Source: Pseudoips prasinana (lineage: Eukaryota; Arthropoda; Insecta; Lepidoptera; Nolidae). From it: a DNA stretch of 64,000 nt. Position numbers and translations under genes: made by a program. Shown piece by piece: positions 1 to 10,274 of the stretch (its first letter is position 1; each line of letters opens with the position of its first letter). Under the pieces are notes generated by a model, which saw nothing but the letters and a program-made list of their open reading frames with translations, was not told the DNA's origin and did not search any database. The stretch covers positions 7,998,001-8,062,000 of the forward strand of contig OX621255.1 in assembly GCA_951640165.1 (NCBI GenBank), written 5' to 3'.

Positions 1-905
1 TTTTGTACTGCCTCTCGGGTATTGAATTTTTTTCCCGCCAAGAAGTTATCCAAATTCTGGAAAAAGTAGTAGTCTGTAGGCGCAAGGTCTGGTGAGTAGG
101 GCGGATGACGGAGAGCTTCCAACCCCAGTTCTTGCAACTTGGAGACCGTCTGCTGTGCAGTATGAGGTCGCGCGTTGTCGTGCAGGAGCAGCGGAGACGA
201 GCGATTGACCAATGCTGGTTGGAGATGCGCCAGCTTCTCCATCATTGTGCTCAGTTCTTCACAGTACACATCTGCAGTAATGCTCACCCCGTTTGGTAAG
301 AAGCTGTGATGAATCACACCGGCGCTAGACCACCAAACAGTGACCATCACTTTTCTAGGGGTAAGTTTTCGTTTAGGGCATTGTTTAGGTGCTGAACCAG
401 GATCCAACCAACTTGCTGAGCGCTTGCGGTTATCAAACAGAATCCATTTTTCATCGCAGGTAACAATGCGGTTCAAAATTCCTTCATTTGTGTGTCTGTT
501 GAGCAGTGCAAGGCACGTCTCGACGCGTACTTCGCGCTGGCGATCATTGAGTTCGTGGGGCACCCATTTGTCAAGCTTTTTTACCTTGCCAATTTGACGC
601 AAATGGACCAATATTGTTTTGACGCTAACGTCGAAAGCTGCTGCTAATTCAGCCGTAGATTGTGTATCATCAGCTTCCACAACCGCCTTTAATTCGTCAT
701 TGTCGACCAAAGTCTTCGGACGACCGCGAGGTTCATTTTTCAGGTCGAAATTTCCAGAACGGAAGCGAGCAAACCAATAACAGGTGGTGCGTTGGTTTGT
801 AGTGTTAGCTCCGTAAACGTCGTTGATGTTGCGTGCCGCTTGTGCCGCGTTGCTGCCGAGACGGTACTCATATTCCATAATTACTCGAATTTTTAACGTA
901 TCCAT
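1..905 (-). CDS. mariner transposase, partial (C-terminus outside window)
   Basis: Reads right to left from an ATG at 903-905 (MDTLKIR...) with no stop to the window edge, about 301 codons. It holds the N-terminal helix-turn-helix DNA-binding half and most of the DD34D catalytic half: TCDEKW, LLHDNARPH and SPDLAPTDY can all be read as in the complete copy. Against copy 2 it has two amino-acid changes, Leu for Arg at about residue 16 (bases 858-859) and Leu for Phe in the KRKFTPR stretch (base 365). Both are outside the catalytic aspartates. The enzyme cuts and pastes its own TIR-bounded element at TA sites in the nucleus. The lost C-terminus leaves open whether this copy is intact. Confidence 0.9.
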   Translation of the reverse strand, partial: MDTLKIRVIMEYEYRLGSNAAQAARNINDVYGANTTNQRTTCYWFARFRSGNFDLKNEPRGRPKTLVDNDELKAVVEADDTQSTAELAAAFDVSVKTILVHLRQIGKVKKLDKWVPHELNDRQREVRVETCLALLNRHTNEGILNRIVTCDEKWILFDNRKRSASWLDPGSAPKQCPKRKLTPRKVMVTVWWSSAGVIHHSFLPNGVSITADVYCEELSTMMEKLAHLQPALVNRSSPLLLHDNARPHTAQQTVSKLQELGLEALRHPPYSPDLAPTDYYFFQNLDNFLAGKKFNTREAVQ

Positions 906-1095
906 GATGACGAAAAAGATTGAAATGCGATGAAAATGTAACACTAATCAATAAAGAAATGACTACTTTTGGAAAAAAGAATCCATGTTTTTAAAATAAA
1001 ATTAATTTGAAATTAGAATTCTTAGCCAAACAAAAATTATTTTGATTTGAAATGGCCAGTACTGCAGAACGGCAATTTCATAGGTAAAGACCTAA
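1..1095 (-). mobile_element. mariner element, copy 1, cut by the left window edge
   Basis: Right-hand part of a Tc1/mariner element. It aligns without gaps to the complete copy at 11331-12618 (offset 11523) with only four substitutions, at 365, 858, 859 and 946. The terminal inverted repeat ends at 1095 (the strand-reversed TTAGGTCTTTACC end), followed by the TA target duplication at 1096-1097. The left TIR and the transposase C-terminus lie outside the window. Near identity to the other copy implies recent movement or a recent duplication. Confidence 0.93.
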
Positions 1096-1109
1096 TATAA
1101 TAAAAGAAA

Positions 1110-1360
1110 GATACTCATAGCTAGAAGCAATCATCGGTCTGTCAGTGATCGGCTAGGTAAGGAACTAGGCACGCGGTCAGACCATAGATGGATGAATATT
1201 AAGGTGGTTTAATTTCTGACTGTCTCCGAGCGTCGGAGGGCTCGTTAAACTGTCGGTCCCGGTTGTTGTCATTAGATAACAGTCGATAAGGTAAGTCAGA
1301 GGCCTACTGGGCGGCTTGGACAACTCGGACACCAGGGTAACTACTGCCCATACAATTAAG
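1110..1360 (+). repeat. repeat H (dispersed, unclassified)
   Basis: Matches 32735-32975 and more weakly 44010-44090. Shared blocks include 'catagatggatga', 'cggagggc.cgtta' and 'ctgtcggtcccggttgt.gtcatta', then 'ccactgcccatac'. No coding potential; class unknown, perhaps a SINE or LINE 3' tail. Confidence 0.6.
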
Positions 1361-1437
1361 AATTAATTTATATACTAATTTATATATAATAAATTAATAA
1401 TTAAAGATAATATTATAAAGCAATTTCGACATATGTA

Positions 1438-1824
1438 CAGACGCTAGCAAGCCGAGCTACCCCAACCTGTCAAATTTATTTTATAGATTTTCAACTTTAT
1501 AACAAAAGTATAAGGTTCACTTTCAATTAAAATAAAATAAAAAAGGTTTTTATTCACGTAGACCTTAAAAAAGCGCTTGTAAATAGTCAGAACATGTTTG
1601 TAGTAATATAGTTGTATACATTAGATATTATTTCTAGTAACATAGATATTTAGGTACATCTTGTATGAAAACATTTATAAAATTTATTTTATTACAGAAA
1701 TGATATTTAGCTAGCTCGTATCAAGTTATTGTCAAGAGATTATGTTTAATTATCTAGTTTAAGTCTAATATTGTCTAATTGGGGAAATTTTACAGATTGG
1801 GGTAGCTTGATATGCTGGCGTCTG
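1438..1824. mobile_element. CAGACGCC MITE, copy 1, with a nested repeat R
   Basis: Non-autonomous DNA element with inverted ends CAGACGCTAGC... and ...GCTGGCGTCTG, flanked by TA on both sides. Inside, the 'agctacccca...' and 'ttggggtagct' blocks match the ~108-136-bp copies at 7780, 53916 and 54757. This copy is ~390 bp because repeat R (about 1527-1779) sits inside it. TA duplication points to a Tc1/mariner-type transposase acting in trans. Confidence 0.75.
1527..1779. repeat. repeat R, copy 1
   Basis: About 250 bp beginning with an A/T-rich tail, then 'ggtttttattcacgtagac' and 'gcgcttgtaaatagtcagaacatg', ending near 'tctagtttaagtctaatatt'. Other copies: 6197-6445, 46287-46545, 52078-52290, 55716-55975 and a stub at 8530-8575. 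The (AAAT)n-like end suggests a SINE or truncated LINE 3' end. No coding potential. Confidence 0.75.
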
Positions 1825-3075
1825 TACGTCAAAATGTTTGTGCGGGAAGAATTTCATTTTGTAGTAACAAGTTGGTTAACAAGCTTACGGCTGAGTAGCC
1901 TTAAGCTTAAGCTACTCATAGAGAAAACAACCGACCAAGTATGAATCGCACTCACGCTCTGAGGGTTCCGTACTAGCGTAGCGTAGTTTTGTAAATAGAT
2001 TGTTTTTCAGAAATAGAGTCTCGAAGATTTTTCTCCTTTTTTGATATAACAATAAATTTATGGATCTGGAATTTTTCCTTTACTGCTTTGCTACATATTC
2101 CTGTCTACTAATTTAATGAGTACGGGATAGGGTAGTACCCTTCAGGTTTTGTCTCCATTGCGAGTGTCAAAATAGGCGGAAGAAACGCCTGTATCTATTT
2201 ATTAGTTTGACAGAGTTGTTTGTTTTTTTTTCGAACCACCAAAGAATTGTCAACTGACTGATTTTATAATATTAATCTTCACGCGTTCTTGAGAAAAAGT
2301 ACCTTATTCTCAGGAACGCGTGTCAGTCAAATAAATATACAGACTACGAAGTGGTCTAGTAACGGTTCATTTTGTCCGGTTGAAGTACGGAACCCAAAAA
2401 ATGCAAAAGCTCTTTATCTTTCCAGCTGAGTAGCCATATGAATAACTGTAATCTCCGCCGTATGGTCCGTTTATGAAAAATAAAGTTTGATGGATAAATC
2501 TTAAATTTTTAATAATTAAGCCGCACACTTTAGTTAAGCAATGGGTTTGTTGCTACATAACACCAAATATTTTGCATCCTAGAATATTCTATTACAGCAG
2601 ATTTTTTTATATTCTGACTCCCCACATATATGAAATATATTTATTAAAATTAAAATAAAGTATTCCTTTTAGTTATAGTTTCAATACTGCAAGCCTGGTC
2701 CATGACATTTTATAACGTTTATTACAATCAATTGAGTATTTAGTTATCAAATATTAATATAATAATTGAATCGTTCATAATGCATTAGTTAACCTTGGTT
2801 AATAAATGCATTACCCACCCACATAAGTAAAAATATAAATAGTAGGAATATATATACATTAAATTACAAAATGTATAAGTTAAACTAAAAACTACTTTTT
2901 ATCTCTATGTCGACATCCATTAAAATATTATCGTAGTTATTTGCGTTTTTCTCATTGGACTCGATAAGTGTTTTCCTTACAGGCTTGAATTAAAAACATA
3001 TTTTACTTAAATTAATAAAATATCAATGTTTATGTGGTTTTGTAAATATAAAAAAGTATTTGTGTCATATTTTGA
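1825..3075. other. repeat I remnant and otherwise featureless AT-rich DNA
   Basis: About 1930-2400 resembles the repeat split around 44105-44485: 'accaagt.tgaatcgcactc', 'gagggttccgtac', and at its far end 'tacggaaccc'. A 16-bp-stem hairpin built on CACGCGTTC lies at about 2281-2322. From 2400 to 3075 I see no gene, repeat copy or regulatory site. Confidence 0.4.
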
Positions 3076-3320
3076 CGGGCCGGTTGGCATGGCTGGTCTT
3101 TACACCGCCCGGTCGTGGGTTCGATTCCCTCCCAGGACAGATATTTGTGTGCATGAACATGTCTAATTGTCCTGAGTCTGGATGTAATTATCTATATAAG
3201 TAGGTATATATTTACAAAAGAAAAGTAGTATATGTAATGTATAAGTTGTCTGGTTTCCATAGTACAAGCTTTGCTTAGTTTGGGATCAGATGGTCGTGTG
3301 TTAATATTACAACAGTACCT
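3076..3320 (+). mobile_element. SINE-A copy (tRNA-derived)
   Basis: tRNA-like head (B-box-like 'gtgggttcgattccc'), then 'gatatttgtgtgcatgaaca', 'taattatctatataagta', and the tail 'tagtacaagctttgcttag...gggatcagatgg'. This is the commonest SINE here (copies at 4255, 19772, 27961, 41477, 41860, 49195, 49654 and 53838). Confidence 0.8.
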
Positions 3321-4015
3321 ATGCAAAAAATGTTAACGTTTTTGTCGGGTCGAGGAGTTTGATCCATTGCCGGTAGGTCGTGCCAGCTGGCGTTCTACGA
3401 CAAGTGCGGCAACCGTCAGCAAACAAGCCGTTAGTAACAAATTATCTGTAATTTATTCAATATTCAAAGTGTTACAGGACTTTCTTTGAGCAACATTTTG
3501 AGGTTAAAACTCTTATTATTTCTGAGAGCCTAGTAGCTTCAACGAACTATTCATTTTATGGTAGTTAATTTCTTTAATGGGGTTTTATAATCGAAGTAAG
3601 AAACTTTAATAATTTTGAAAAGTCATAAGTCTTAAAATAATCTGGTTACTTTTAAAACTTAAATTGGCTCTTACCTTATTTTATTCATGTTTTTACAAAG
3701 ACTGTAGACTTATACAGTCTTTGATATAAATATGAAGAAAAATAGATAAAAGTTTAAGTTTTAACAAAAATCCTATATAATAGAGAGACACTGGAATATA
3801 TTGTTGTCATTCCTAAGCGATAAACTCGCTTCAATATGAATGTTTATCAATAAGGTGCGTTATGTCGTGGTCAATATTTGTATTTTTTTAAACTCAATTT
3901 TTATATAATCGGTTCTTGGTTACATGCTCATCGACTAACCTATTCATGGTCGACATATCGTAACTAAAAAAACTACAGTGAATAAAAACTTATATCAAAT
4001 GAAAACTATTAAAAA
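3321..4015. other. no recognisable feature
   Basis: AT-rich. A short GC-richer patch at 3345-3440 has no supported splice structure and a stop-broken translation. Nothing else stands out. Confidence 0.4.
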
Positions 4016-4200
4016 CTAGCTACGCGCTGCGGTTTTACCCGCATGAAACTTTATAAATTATAAGCCTATGTGTTAATCCAGGGTGTCAGCTAACTCCATA
4101 CCAAATTTTATTAAAATCGCTCCAGCCTGCAGCCGTTTGGACGTGAAGAAGTAACAAACATACACACTCACAAACTTTCGCATTCATAATATTAGTAGGA
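4016..4200 (-). mobile_element. Helitron-like non-autonomous element (type 1)
   Basis: On the minus strand it starts TCCTACTAATATTATGAATG and ends ...CGCGTAGCTAG, inserted between A and T. The internal 'gtttgtgagtgtgtatgtttgttacttcttcacgtc' and 'aacttt..aattta' blocks recur in copies at 13821, 19293, 29574, 44162 and 48275. Helitron hallmarks seen: 5'-TC, 3'-CTAG, A|T target, no TIR. Confidence 0.75.
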
Positions 4201-4254
4201 TAAATTTAATTATTAGATATATCTTAGCAGGACTCTAGGGATTCTTAACTATTA

Positions 4255-4680
4255 TATTATAAATATTATATTTGTGTGCATGAACATGTCTGTTTCTCCA
4301 GAGTTTGGGTGTAATTATCTATCTATATATATAAAAATTAATGCTACTTTTCGTTGTAATGTTATAACTCAACAACGCTTTTACCGATTTGGCTAATTTT
4401 GGTCTTGAATTATTCGTGGAAGTTCAGGGAACGTTTATACGTAAAGAAAATTCAAAAAAGTCTTGATAAAGTGTAAAATCAACATTTTTTCGCAATTTAA
4501 AATATTTTTTTGTTTGAATAAATGAACTTAATAAATTTTTTTTTAATTACTATGCCTTATACGTAGCGAAGCACGTACCGGGTCGCTAGTATAAGTATAT
4601 ATTTACAACAGAAAAGTAGTATATATGTAATATATCAGCTGTCTGGTTAGTAATGATGTCTCAGGATATGATTATTACTA
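4255..4680 (+). mobile_element. SINE-A copy interrupted by a Helitron-like element
   Basis: The SINE body up to 'gtaattatcta' (4321) continues after 4589 with 'tataagtatatatttacaa' and the 3' part. Removing 4322-4589 restores the normal SINE-A sequence exactly across the junction, with the host A|T dinucleotide intact. Confidence 0.85.
4322..4589 (+). mobile_element. Helitron-like element (type 2) inside SINE-A
   Basis: 268 bp, 5' TCTATATATATAAAA... to 3' ...CCGGGTCGCTAG, between host A (4321) and T (4590), with no target duplication. Internal 'aacaacgcttttaccgattt' motif. A related 5' fragment lies at 50052 onward ('aagaacggctgaccgatttt'). Confidence 0.85.
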
Positions 4681-5364
4681 CTTGCCAATTAAAATATGCA
4701 CTTTAGAATCAGTAGCTTCTCGCAGCAATTTTTTAAACATAATTTTGTTCGATTTTGCAACTAAGAGCTCTTCAGTGGTTTAGAAAAATAAACATATAAT
4801 TTTGGGAGCTTGCCTGTAATCGACTTGTGATTACTATAATTTATATAATACTGGGCTCGACTGGAGTGTAATTATCCAATTATTCGACTCATTAAGCGGG
4901 TTGATTGTCGAAAAGTGCTTTACACACAAATTCGGGAATTGAGCGTGAACGTTGTTGTAATTTTATCAAGCTTTTTGTAATTAAGTTCAGAATTGGGTTA
5001 AGTACAGATTTGCTAAGTATTTGTAAAAACATTGGACTCGCAAATCTAGATTTTTTGCGCGTATTTTAATTGTATACTTCCAATATATATTGCATAACAC
5101 TTTCATAAGGAACACATTTAAGAAAACGTAGAAAGATTAAGAAGTGCCGTAGATAGAAAATAATGGATAATATTAGAATAGCTCATCAATTCGATAAATA
5201 GACAATTTATTTATAGGTACACTATGAACTGGACATCATAATTCAGATTTACTGGCCTGTTAGGCTATTATATATATTATTTCATATATAATGCTGAACT
5301 AGGACTATTTAGCCAATCGAAGAATTGCCACATAGAATCAATACACATTTACCATTAAACAATA
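4681..5364. other. no recognisable feature
   Basis: AT-rich non-coding DNA; no repeat copy from elsewhere in the window, no ORF of note. Confidence 0.4.
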
Positions 5365-5679
5365 GTACAGACTAGACATGTGCGACGATGCTTAAATTAT
5401 GATCGGCGGCGTTTGGCATCAAATATATCGGCGGCGGCGGCGTCATCGGCGTAATCGGCCTATAGCCGTATATAGCCTCCAACATCCAATACTCTTAAGT
5501 ATTTCCAGCGTTAAACCACTACAGGATTATCCTACCCAGCCACTTTACTACCGGGAGTTGTTTTTTTTTAACGTTACGTTTACGGTACCCTAGCAGGCTT
5601 TCACCTCTGATCAGAAAAGTCGGAGCGTGTTGTTGGCACCAGCGGGCCCGTCGGAGCAGGCAATGCAATGCAGAAGAGG

Positions 5680-5906
5680 CTGTCGGAGAGCATAGGGCAT
5701 ATAAAGTCGCCATCAAGGTGCTATCGATCACTACAGCGGAAGCCAAAGTTCAGTCCTGGAACGAGCTCATCGAGGGACTGAATAGGGATCCATGGGGGCG
5801 CCCGTACAACATGGTACCTACTGGGCAAGCTAGATCGTGGCGCCCTCCGTTGACATGTACCTTGGGCCCGGATTTTCTGAGGAGGGTGGTGGACTTGACT
5901 TGAGTT
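5680..5906 (+). pseudogene. R1-like LINE ORF2 fragment (linker before the RT domain)
   Basis: Translation in one frame gives a ~70-residue stretch with KVQSWNELIEGLNRDPWGRPY, then RPPLTCTLGPDFLRRVVDL. The 'AKxxxWxELxxxLxRDPWGRPY' pattern is characteristic of the segment between endonuclease and reverse transcriptase in R1-clade non-LTR retrotransposons. No start, endonuclease or RT follows; it stops at the edge of the hexanucleotide array. A dead scrap carried inside the hAT-like element. Clade assignment is by recall of the motif, not alignment. Confidence 0.6.
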
Positions 5907-5909
5907 GAC

Positions 5910-6186
5910 TTGACTTCGACTTTGTTTTCGACTCCGACTTCGACTTCGACTTCGATTTCAACTCCGACTTCGACCTCGACTCCGACTTCAACTTCGAGTT
6001 CGACTCCGACTTCGACTTCGACTTCGACTTCGACTCCGACTCCGACTTCGACTTCGACTTCGACTTCGACTTCGACTTCGACTTCTTCTTCGACTTCGAC
6101 TCCGACTCCGACTTCGACTTCGACTTCGACTTCGACTTCGACTTCTTCTTCGACTTCGACTCCGACTTCGACTCCGACTCCAACTC
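5910..6186. repeat. hexanucleotide array (CGACTT/CGACTC), first part
   Basis: Imperfect 6-bp tandem array, with variants cgactt, cgactc, cttctt and caactc. Long ORFs across it on both strands are repeat artefacts (Ser/Thr-rich on plus, Lys/Ser on minus). Confidence 0.95.
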
Positions 6187-6196
6187 CAATGACAAT

Positions 6197-6445
6197 ATGT
6201 AGTAAAAATATTAGACTTAAACTAGATAATTAAACATAATTTCTTGACATAACTTGATACGAGCTAGCTAAATATCATTGCTATAATAAAATACATTTTA
6301 TAAATGTTTTCATACAATATGTACCTAAATATCTATGTTACTCGAAATAATAATGTATACAACTATATTACTACAAACATGGTCTGACTATTTACAAGCG
6401 CTTTTATAAAGTCTACGTGAATAAAAACCTTTTTTATTTTATTTA
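6197..6445. repeat. repeat R, copy 2, between two hexanucleotide arrays
   Basis: Opposite orientation to copy 1: 'ttagacttaaactagataatt...acgtgaataaaaacctttttt', ending in a TTTTATTTTATTTA-type tail that abuts the second array. Confidence 0.8.
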
Positions 6446-6920
6446 CTCCGACTCCGACTCCGACTCCGACTCCGACTTCGACTTCGACTTCGTCTTCGAC
6501 TTCGACTTCGACTTCGACTTCGACTTCGACTTCGACTTCGACTTCGACTTCGACTTCGACTTCGACTTCGACTTCGACTTCGACTTCGACTTCGACTTCG
6601 ACTTCGACTTCGACTTCGACTTCGACTTCGACTTCGACTTCGACTTCGACTTCGACTTCGACTTCGACTTCGACTTCGACTTCGACTTCGACTTCGACTT
6701 CGACTTCGACTTCGACTTCGACTTCGACTTCGACTTCGACTTCGACTTCGACTTCGACTTCGACTTCGACTTCGACTCCGACTCCGACTCCGACTTCGAC
6801 TTCGACTTCGACTTCGACTTCGACTTCGACTTCGACTTCGACTTCGACTTCGACTTCGACTTCGACTTCGACTTCGACTTTGACTTCGACTTCGACTTCG
6901 ACTTCGACTTCGACTCGACT
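6446..6920. repeat. hexanucleotide array (CGACTT)n, second part
   Basis: About 475 bp of nearly pure CGACTT repeats with CGACTC blocks at both ends and near 6776-6790. Frames through it encode Asp-Phe or Glu-Val dipeptide runs, which are artefacts. Much purer than the first part, suggesting recent expansion. Confidence 0.95.
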
Positions 6921-7370
6921 CAAGGAAGCTCCGGGAAGACAGGAGTCAGCAATAGGGTAGGGCAATCCTGAGCTCTCCCAGGGTACGTGTCCCAACTATC
7001 TGAGATATGGCGCAAAAGGGGAGCACCGGACCAGAATACCCGCGTTCCCGAGACTCCCCACCAGGAGCCAAGAGAAGTCCACGGCAGGTAGGTTTAGTCG
7101 GTGCAAGTCCTTTGCGGGTGGCATGCAAAGGCATTCCCCCTTCCTTATCAAAAAAAAGGTTAGGTTTAGTTAATATACGACATACCCAACCGCAGACACT
7201 TTTTGCGGGTGGGATGCTAAGGCATTCCCCCGGCCTTGTTAAAAATAAAAGGCTTTCACTGCTTGCAACTGCTCCAATCATCCAGAAGTTGTGTACCTCT
7301 GTGAAAAAGCCAAAAGAAGGCTTGATGGTGTTGATGTGGATGGTTGAGTGGTCAAAGCGGAAGTGACGGT
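6921..7370. other. unassigned GC-richer segment, possibly LINE 3' region
   Basis: Contains two imperfect copies of a ~95-bp unit with 'tttgcgggtgg.atgc.aaggcattccccc' (about 7107 and 7201) and a 'ggtaggtttagtcggtgcaag' stretch reminiscent of R1-type LINE 3' UTRs. Open frames on both strands show no domain. Inside the hAT-like element. Confidence 0.35.
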
Positions 7371-7779
7371 CCCGCTGTGCATATTTACTGTTTCTTGCAA
7401 AATATGAGACTGCCTGACGTGTTCTTTCACAAATGCAGACATAAAGATTACTCGTTTCCCCCCTTTCCTCAAGGTGTTTGTCAATTACTGACATTCCTCG
7501 GAAGAGCATTCGGTAAGAACCGCCGCGATTATCAATTTATCAATATAATATTTTTTAAACTTTGCCTATATGTTTTCTAATTTACCGATTTAGTCAAAAA
7601 ACACTTTTTATGCAAATTATAAAAGTATTATTAAAATGAAGTGATTTATATATTCAAAATAAATCTAGAAAATTATTTTAATTATGACGCCGATGACGCC
7701 GATAAAAATCGGCGGCGGCGCCGGCGTGGCTAAATTGACCGTCGGCGTGCGCCGCGCCGATCGGCGCACACGTCTAGTA

Positions 7780-7887
7780 CAGACGCCAGCACATCAAGCT
7801 ACCCCAATCTGTCAAATTTCCTCAATTGAAAGTGAACCTTATGCTTTGTGATAAAGTTGAAAAGTAGCTAGATGTGCTGGCGTCTGT
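7780..7887. mobile_element. CAGACGCC MITE, copy 2
   Basis: 108 bp, CAGACGCCAGCACATCAAGCT... to ...GCTGGCGTCTG, TA on the right flank. Its left terminus is shared with the hAT target duplication (7777-7784), so the hAT-like element landed on this MITE's end. Confidence 0.85.
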
Positions 7888-8524
7888 ACATTTCTTTTTT
7901 CATTTTATTTATTAGTGTTATTTTGTTTCTGATTGTTTTCATCTACTTCTGATATTTTATTTATGCTGTGTCCAATAAATATTTTTTTACTTTCCTTCGT
8001 AATTTGAATTATTGTTTTGATATTTTTGTGATACTTGCGGCAACATTTTTAAACTTATTATTTTAGATTATATGCGAAAAAAACTTTGAAGATAATACAA
8101 TTTATTAATCATGCTCAAATGGTAGCTATGCTTTTCTGTAAGTGATGAGGCATTTAGATTTAAGATTGTGAACCGTTGGTTTGGCTCAAATTGATTAATA
8201 TTACTGTTATTTCGACGTTTATATTTTCTCTTGCTTAAATATTAAACCTAAAATAAATACTTAATCAGACACCGATCGAGCAAATATTGTTTTTGCTTGC
8301 TAAATAATTGAGTATGTTTCGCCGGAGCGTCTCAACAGGGCTGTGTTGAAACCGGTAGTAGAGACACCTGAGAGCTGAGTTTTTTTCGCTGGGTCTTCTC
8401 GTTTGGGGCGCATTGGATCTGGTGGTAGCATTAAAGCACGACTGATGATATAAACACAAGGTCAGCCATAAAAATAATATTCAATTCGTACCTTAATATA
8501 TAAAACTTTAAATTTGTATTATTA
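7888..8524. other. AT-rich DNA with one coding-like patch
   Basis: 7888-8264 shows nothing. 8270-8460 is GC-richer and on the minus strand reads as a 64-codon frame (NATTRSNAPQTRRPSEKN...CLYYRFQHSPVETLRRNI). I cannot name it; no second copy is present here. A decayed repeat is more likely than a host exon. Confidence 0.3.
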
Positions 8525-8529
8525 AACCT

Positions 8530-8587
8530 ATTATATAAGCTAGCTAAATATCATAACGGTTATAAAATAAAGTGCTGGCGTCTGTAC
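8530..8587. repeat. repeat R stub joined to a CAGACGCC MITE right end
   Basis: 'agctagctaaatatcat' (repeat R, reversed) runs into 'gtgctggcgtctg' (MITE end) followed by TA. The same two families are joined as in the nested copy at 1438-1824. Confidence 0.6.
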
Positions 8588-9917
8588 CTATAGATAAAAC
8601 GACACATAATAGAGTTTGCAAAAGAAATCTTTGCCCTGCTAATCCTTTTATCTGGTGTTAGTAATATGAATAAAAATTAAAAATATATCGCCCCATGGAA
8701 GACATTTGATTTAGTCTGAGACCTGAACATTTTTTTTATCTACAGTATTTTTGCGACTATAAAATCAATTCCTGCATGCATTTTAAAGTGCAAATCCTCT
8801 CACGATTGGAAATATATCAAACTGACATAGCACAAATTACATGCAATCCAAAACGCTTCAGAAAATTCCTCGTCTAACGGGACACACAAATATCTTTATG
8901 TAAACATCTTCAATTTCGATATTAAATTTACCTAAATTCAAAATTTGTTTACCCATCGGACCATGACATGATACCACCTCATTTTAAACTCTATACTGTT
9001 GTAATAAAAACTGAAACCAATTAATTATGAACATAATAATATGCTATGACCGACAAAGGGTTAAATGATCTAAAAAAATCTAATTATGTCCATAGTAGTT
9101 AATTTAATTGAAAATGCCAAGTAGTTCGACAAATGTTTACGGCAAATCTTTTACAGTGTAGGCTGTGCGCCAGAAAAATGCATTGACCATAACAACAAAA
9201 AACCTCAATCTTTAGTGATATTTAAGAATATTATTACGAAAAAATATTTATCGGCGTCAATACCATTAATTTATTCTCCGCTGTCGCCTTTTGCGTTTTC
9301 ACTCATTACTGCTTTCTTTATCTTAATTTTATTTCTATATGTAATTTTTAATTTTAGTATAAATCAGCAGTTAGTTGACCTGTGGTTACACCTATCTACC
9401 CTGTTTTCCCGTTGCCTTCGTCCATCCACTCCATACCTGGTTGTCTGGAAGAGATTGTACCTAAATTTCATAGGGAGTTTTACGAACACAATTCTCAATT
9501 AAATTGAGATTAATATTTATTAGACAGACATAATCAGTTAAGTAGTTTATAGGTTCATCTATAACAAACAAAATTATGCGTGGCACCGAAGTTAAAACAG
9601 CCGCTCGTCACTGGGTATCCTGGGTTCGTTCTTTTTCTACCACTTCTGACCCTGGGCGTACTTATATGTTTGTGAAGTAAGTAACCCCGTGACATAGGAA
9701 TACATTTACATAGTGCTAAGGCTGTCTTTAAAAAAACATCTTAATATATATATTTACATTCAAAATTACTCTGAAAACTTGAAGAACAAGGGCACATATG
9801 CATTCAATTTTATCATATTCTGAAACTTTGTAGGCAAGTTCTTGAATATCAACATTCCCGTTAGAGAACTTTGACGGAGTTTGCCTGGTGAGGGCAATCT
9901 GAGTATAATAAAAATAA
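8588..9917. other. no gene; weak repeat trace near 9430
   Basis: AT-rich. A 95-codon frame at 9215-9502 (hydrophobic middle) is probably chance. 'ctggttgtctggaagagat' at about 9438 belongs to a repeat type also seen reversed at 13621-13745 (repeat G). Confidence 0.4.
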
Positions 9918-10274
9918 TAATGTCCTCCTAGCCGAATTTTGGCCACAGCGTACAGTCTCAATAGATATTAGTCATCTGCGCGGGACATAGTGCACAAGTG
10001 TATGCGCAAACACAGTAGCACTTTCTATTCTATCACTCTCATGATCCGATGGGACGCCTAGCGAAACGGCCGGAAAGAGGTCAGGTACAGGACCGACGGT
10101 TTTACGTGCTCTCCGGGGTATAATACCGCCAACTCCCAGACTTCGAGCTGATGCTGAGATTATTTTCTTTTTAGGCCAAAAGGCCCAAAATCACTTTTGG
10201 CCCCACCCGGGATTTGAACCCAGGACCTCGTTCTCTGCGGGTGAACACGGTACCGCTAGACCAACGAGGCAGTC
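9918..10274 (-). mobile_element. SINE-C copy (tRNA-derived)
   Basis: Reversed relative to 14817-15175. Its tRNA-like head lies at the right: 'tttgaacccaggacctcg' reversed gives a B-box, with 'gctagaccaacgaggcag' as the start. Body: 'ccgggatttgaaccc', 'cgtgctctccggggtataat', 'catgatccgatggga'. Confidence 0.8.

Larger units (their letters stand above)
5373..7776. mobile_element. hAT-like composite element with 8-bp target duplication
   Basis: Ends are inverted: TAGACATGTGCGACG on the left, reversed TAGACGTGTGCGCCG on the right. Subterminal 'atcggcggcgg' and 'gtcatcggcgt' blocks are also in inverted order. GTACAGAC flanks both sides (5365-5372 and 7777-7784), the 8-bp duplication typical of hAT. 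The 2.4-kb body holds no recognisable hAT transposase. It contains a LINE scrap, two stretches of hexanucleotide array and repeat R. It is inserted into the very end of the CAGACGCC MITE at 7780. hAT assignment rests on the termini only. Confidence 0.65.

Noticed and set aside
105..597. 64- and 85-codon plus-strand frames, repeated at 11628-12120
   Set aside because: Antisense shadows of the mariner transposase on the minus strand.
3340..3450. GC-richer patch that looked like a small exon
   Set aside because: No polypyrimidine/AG acceptor and GT donor pair around an open frame; cannot be supported.
5830..6995. Long open frames on both strands (Ser/Thr-, Asp-Phe-, Glu-Val-repeats)
   Set aside because: They are six-frame readings of a 6-bp tandem array without stops; not genes.
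9215..9502. 95-codon frame with a hydrophobic middle, possible small membrane protein
   Set aside because: AT-rich hydrophobic stretches arise by chance; the end overlaps a repeat G-like trace; no start context or homology.
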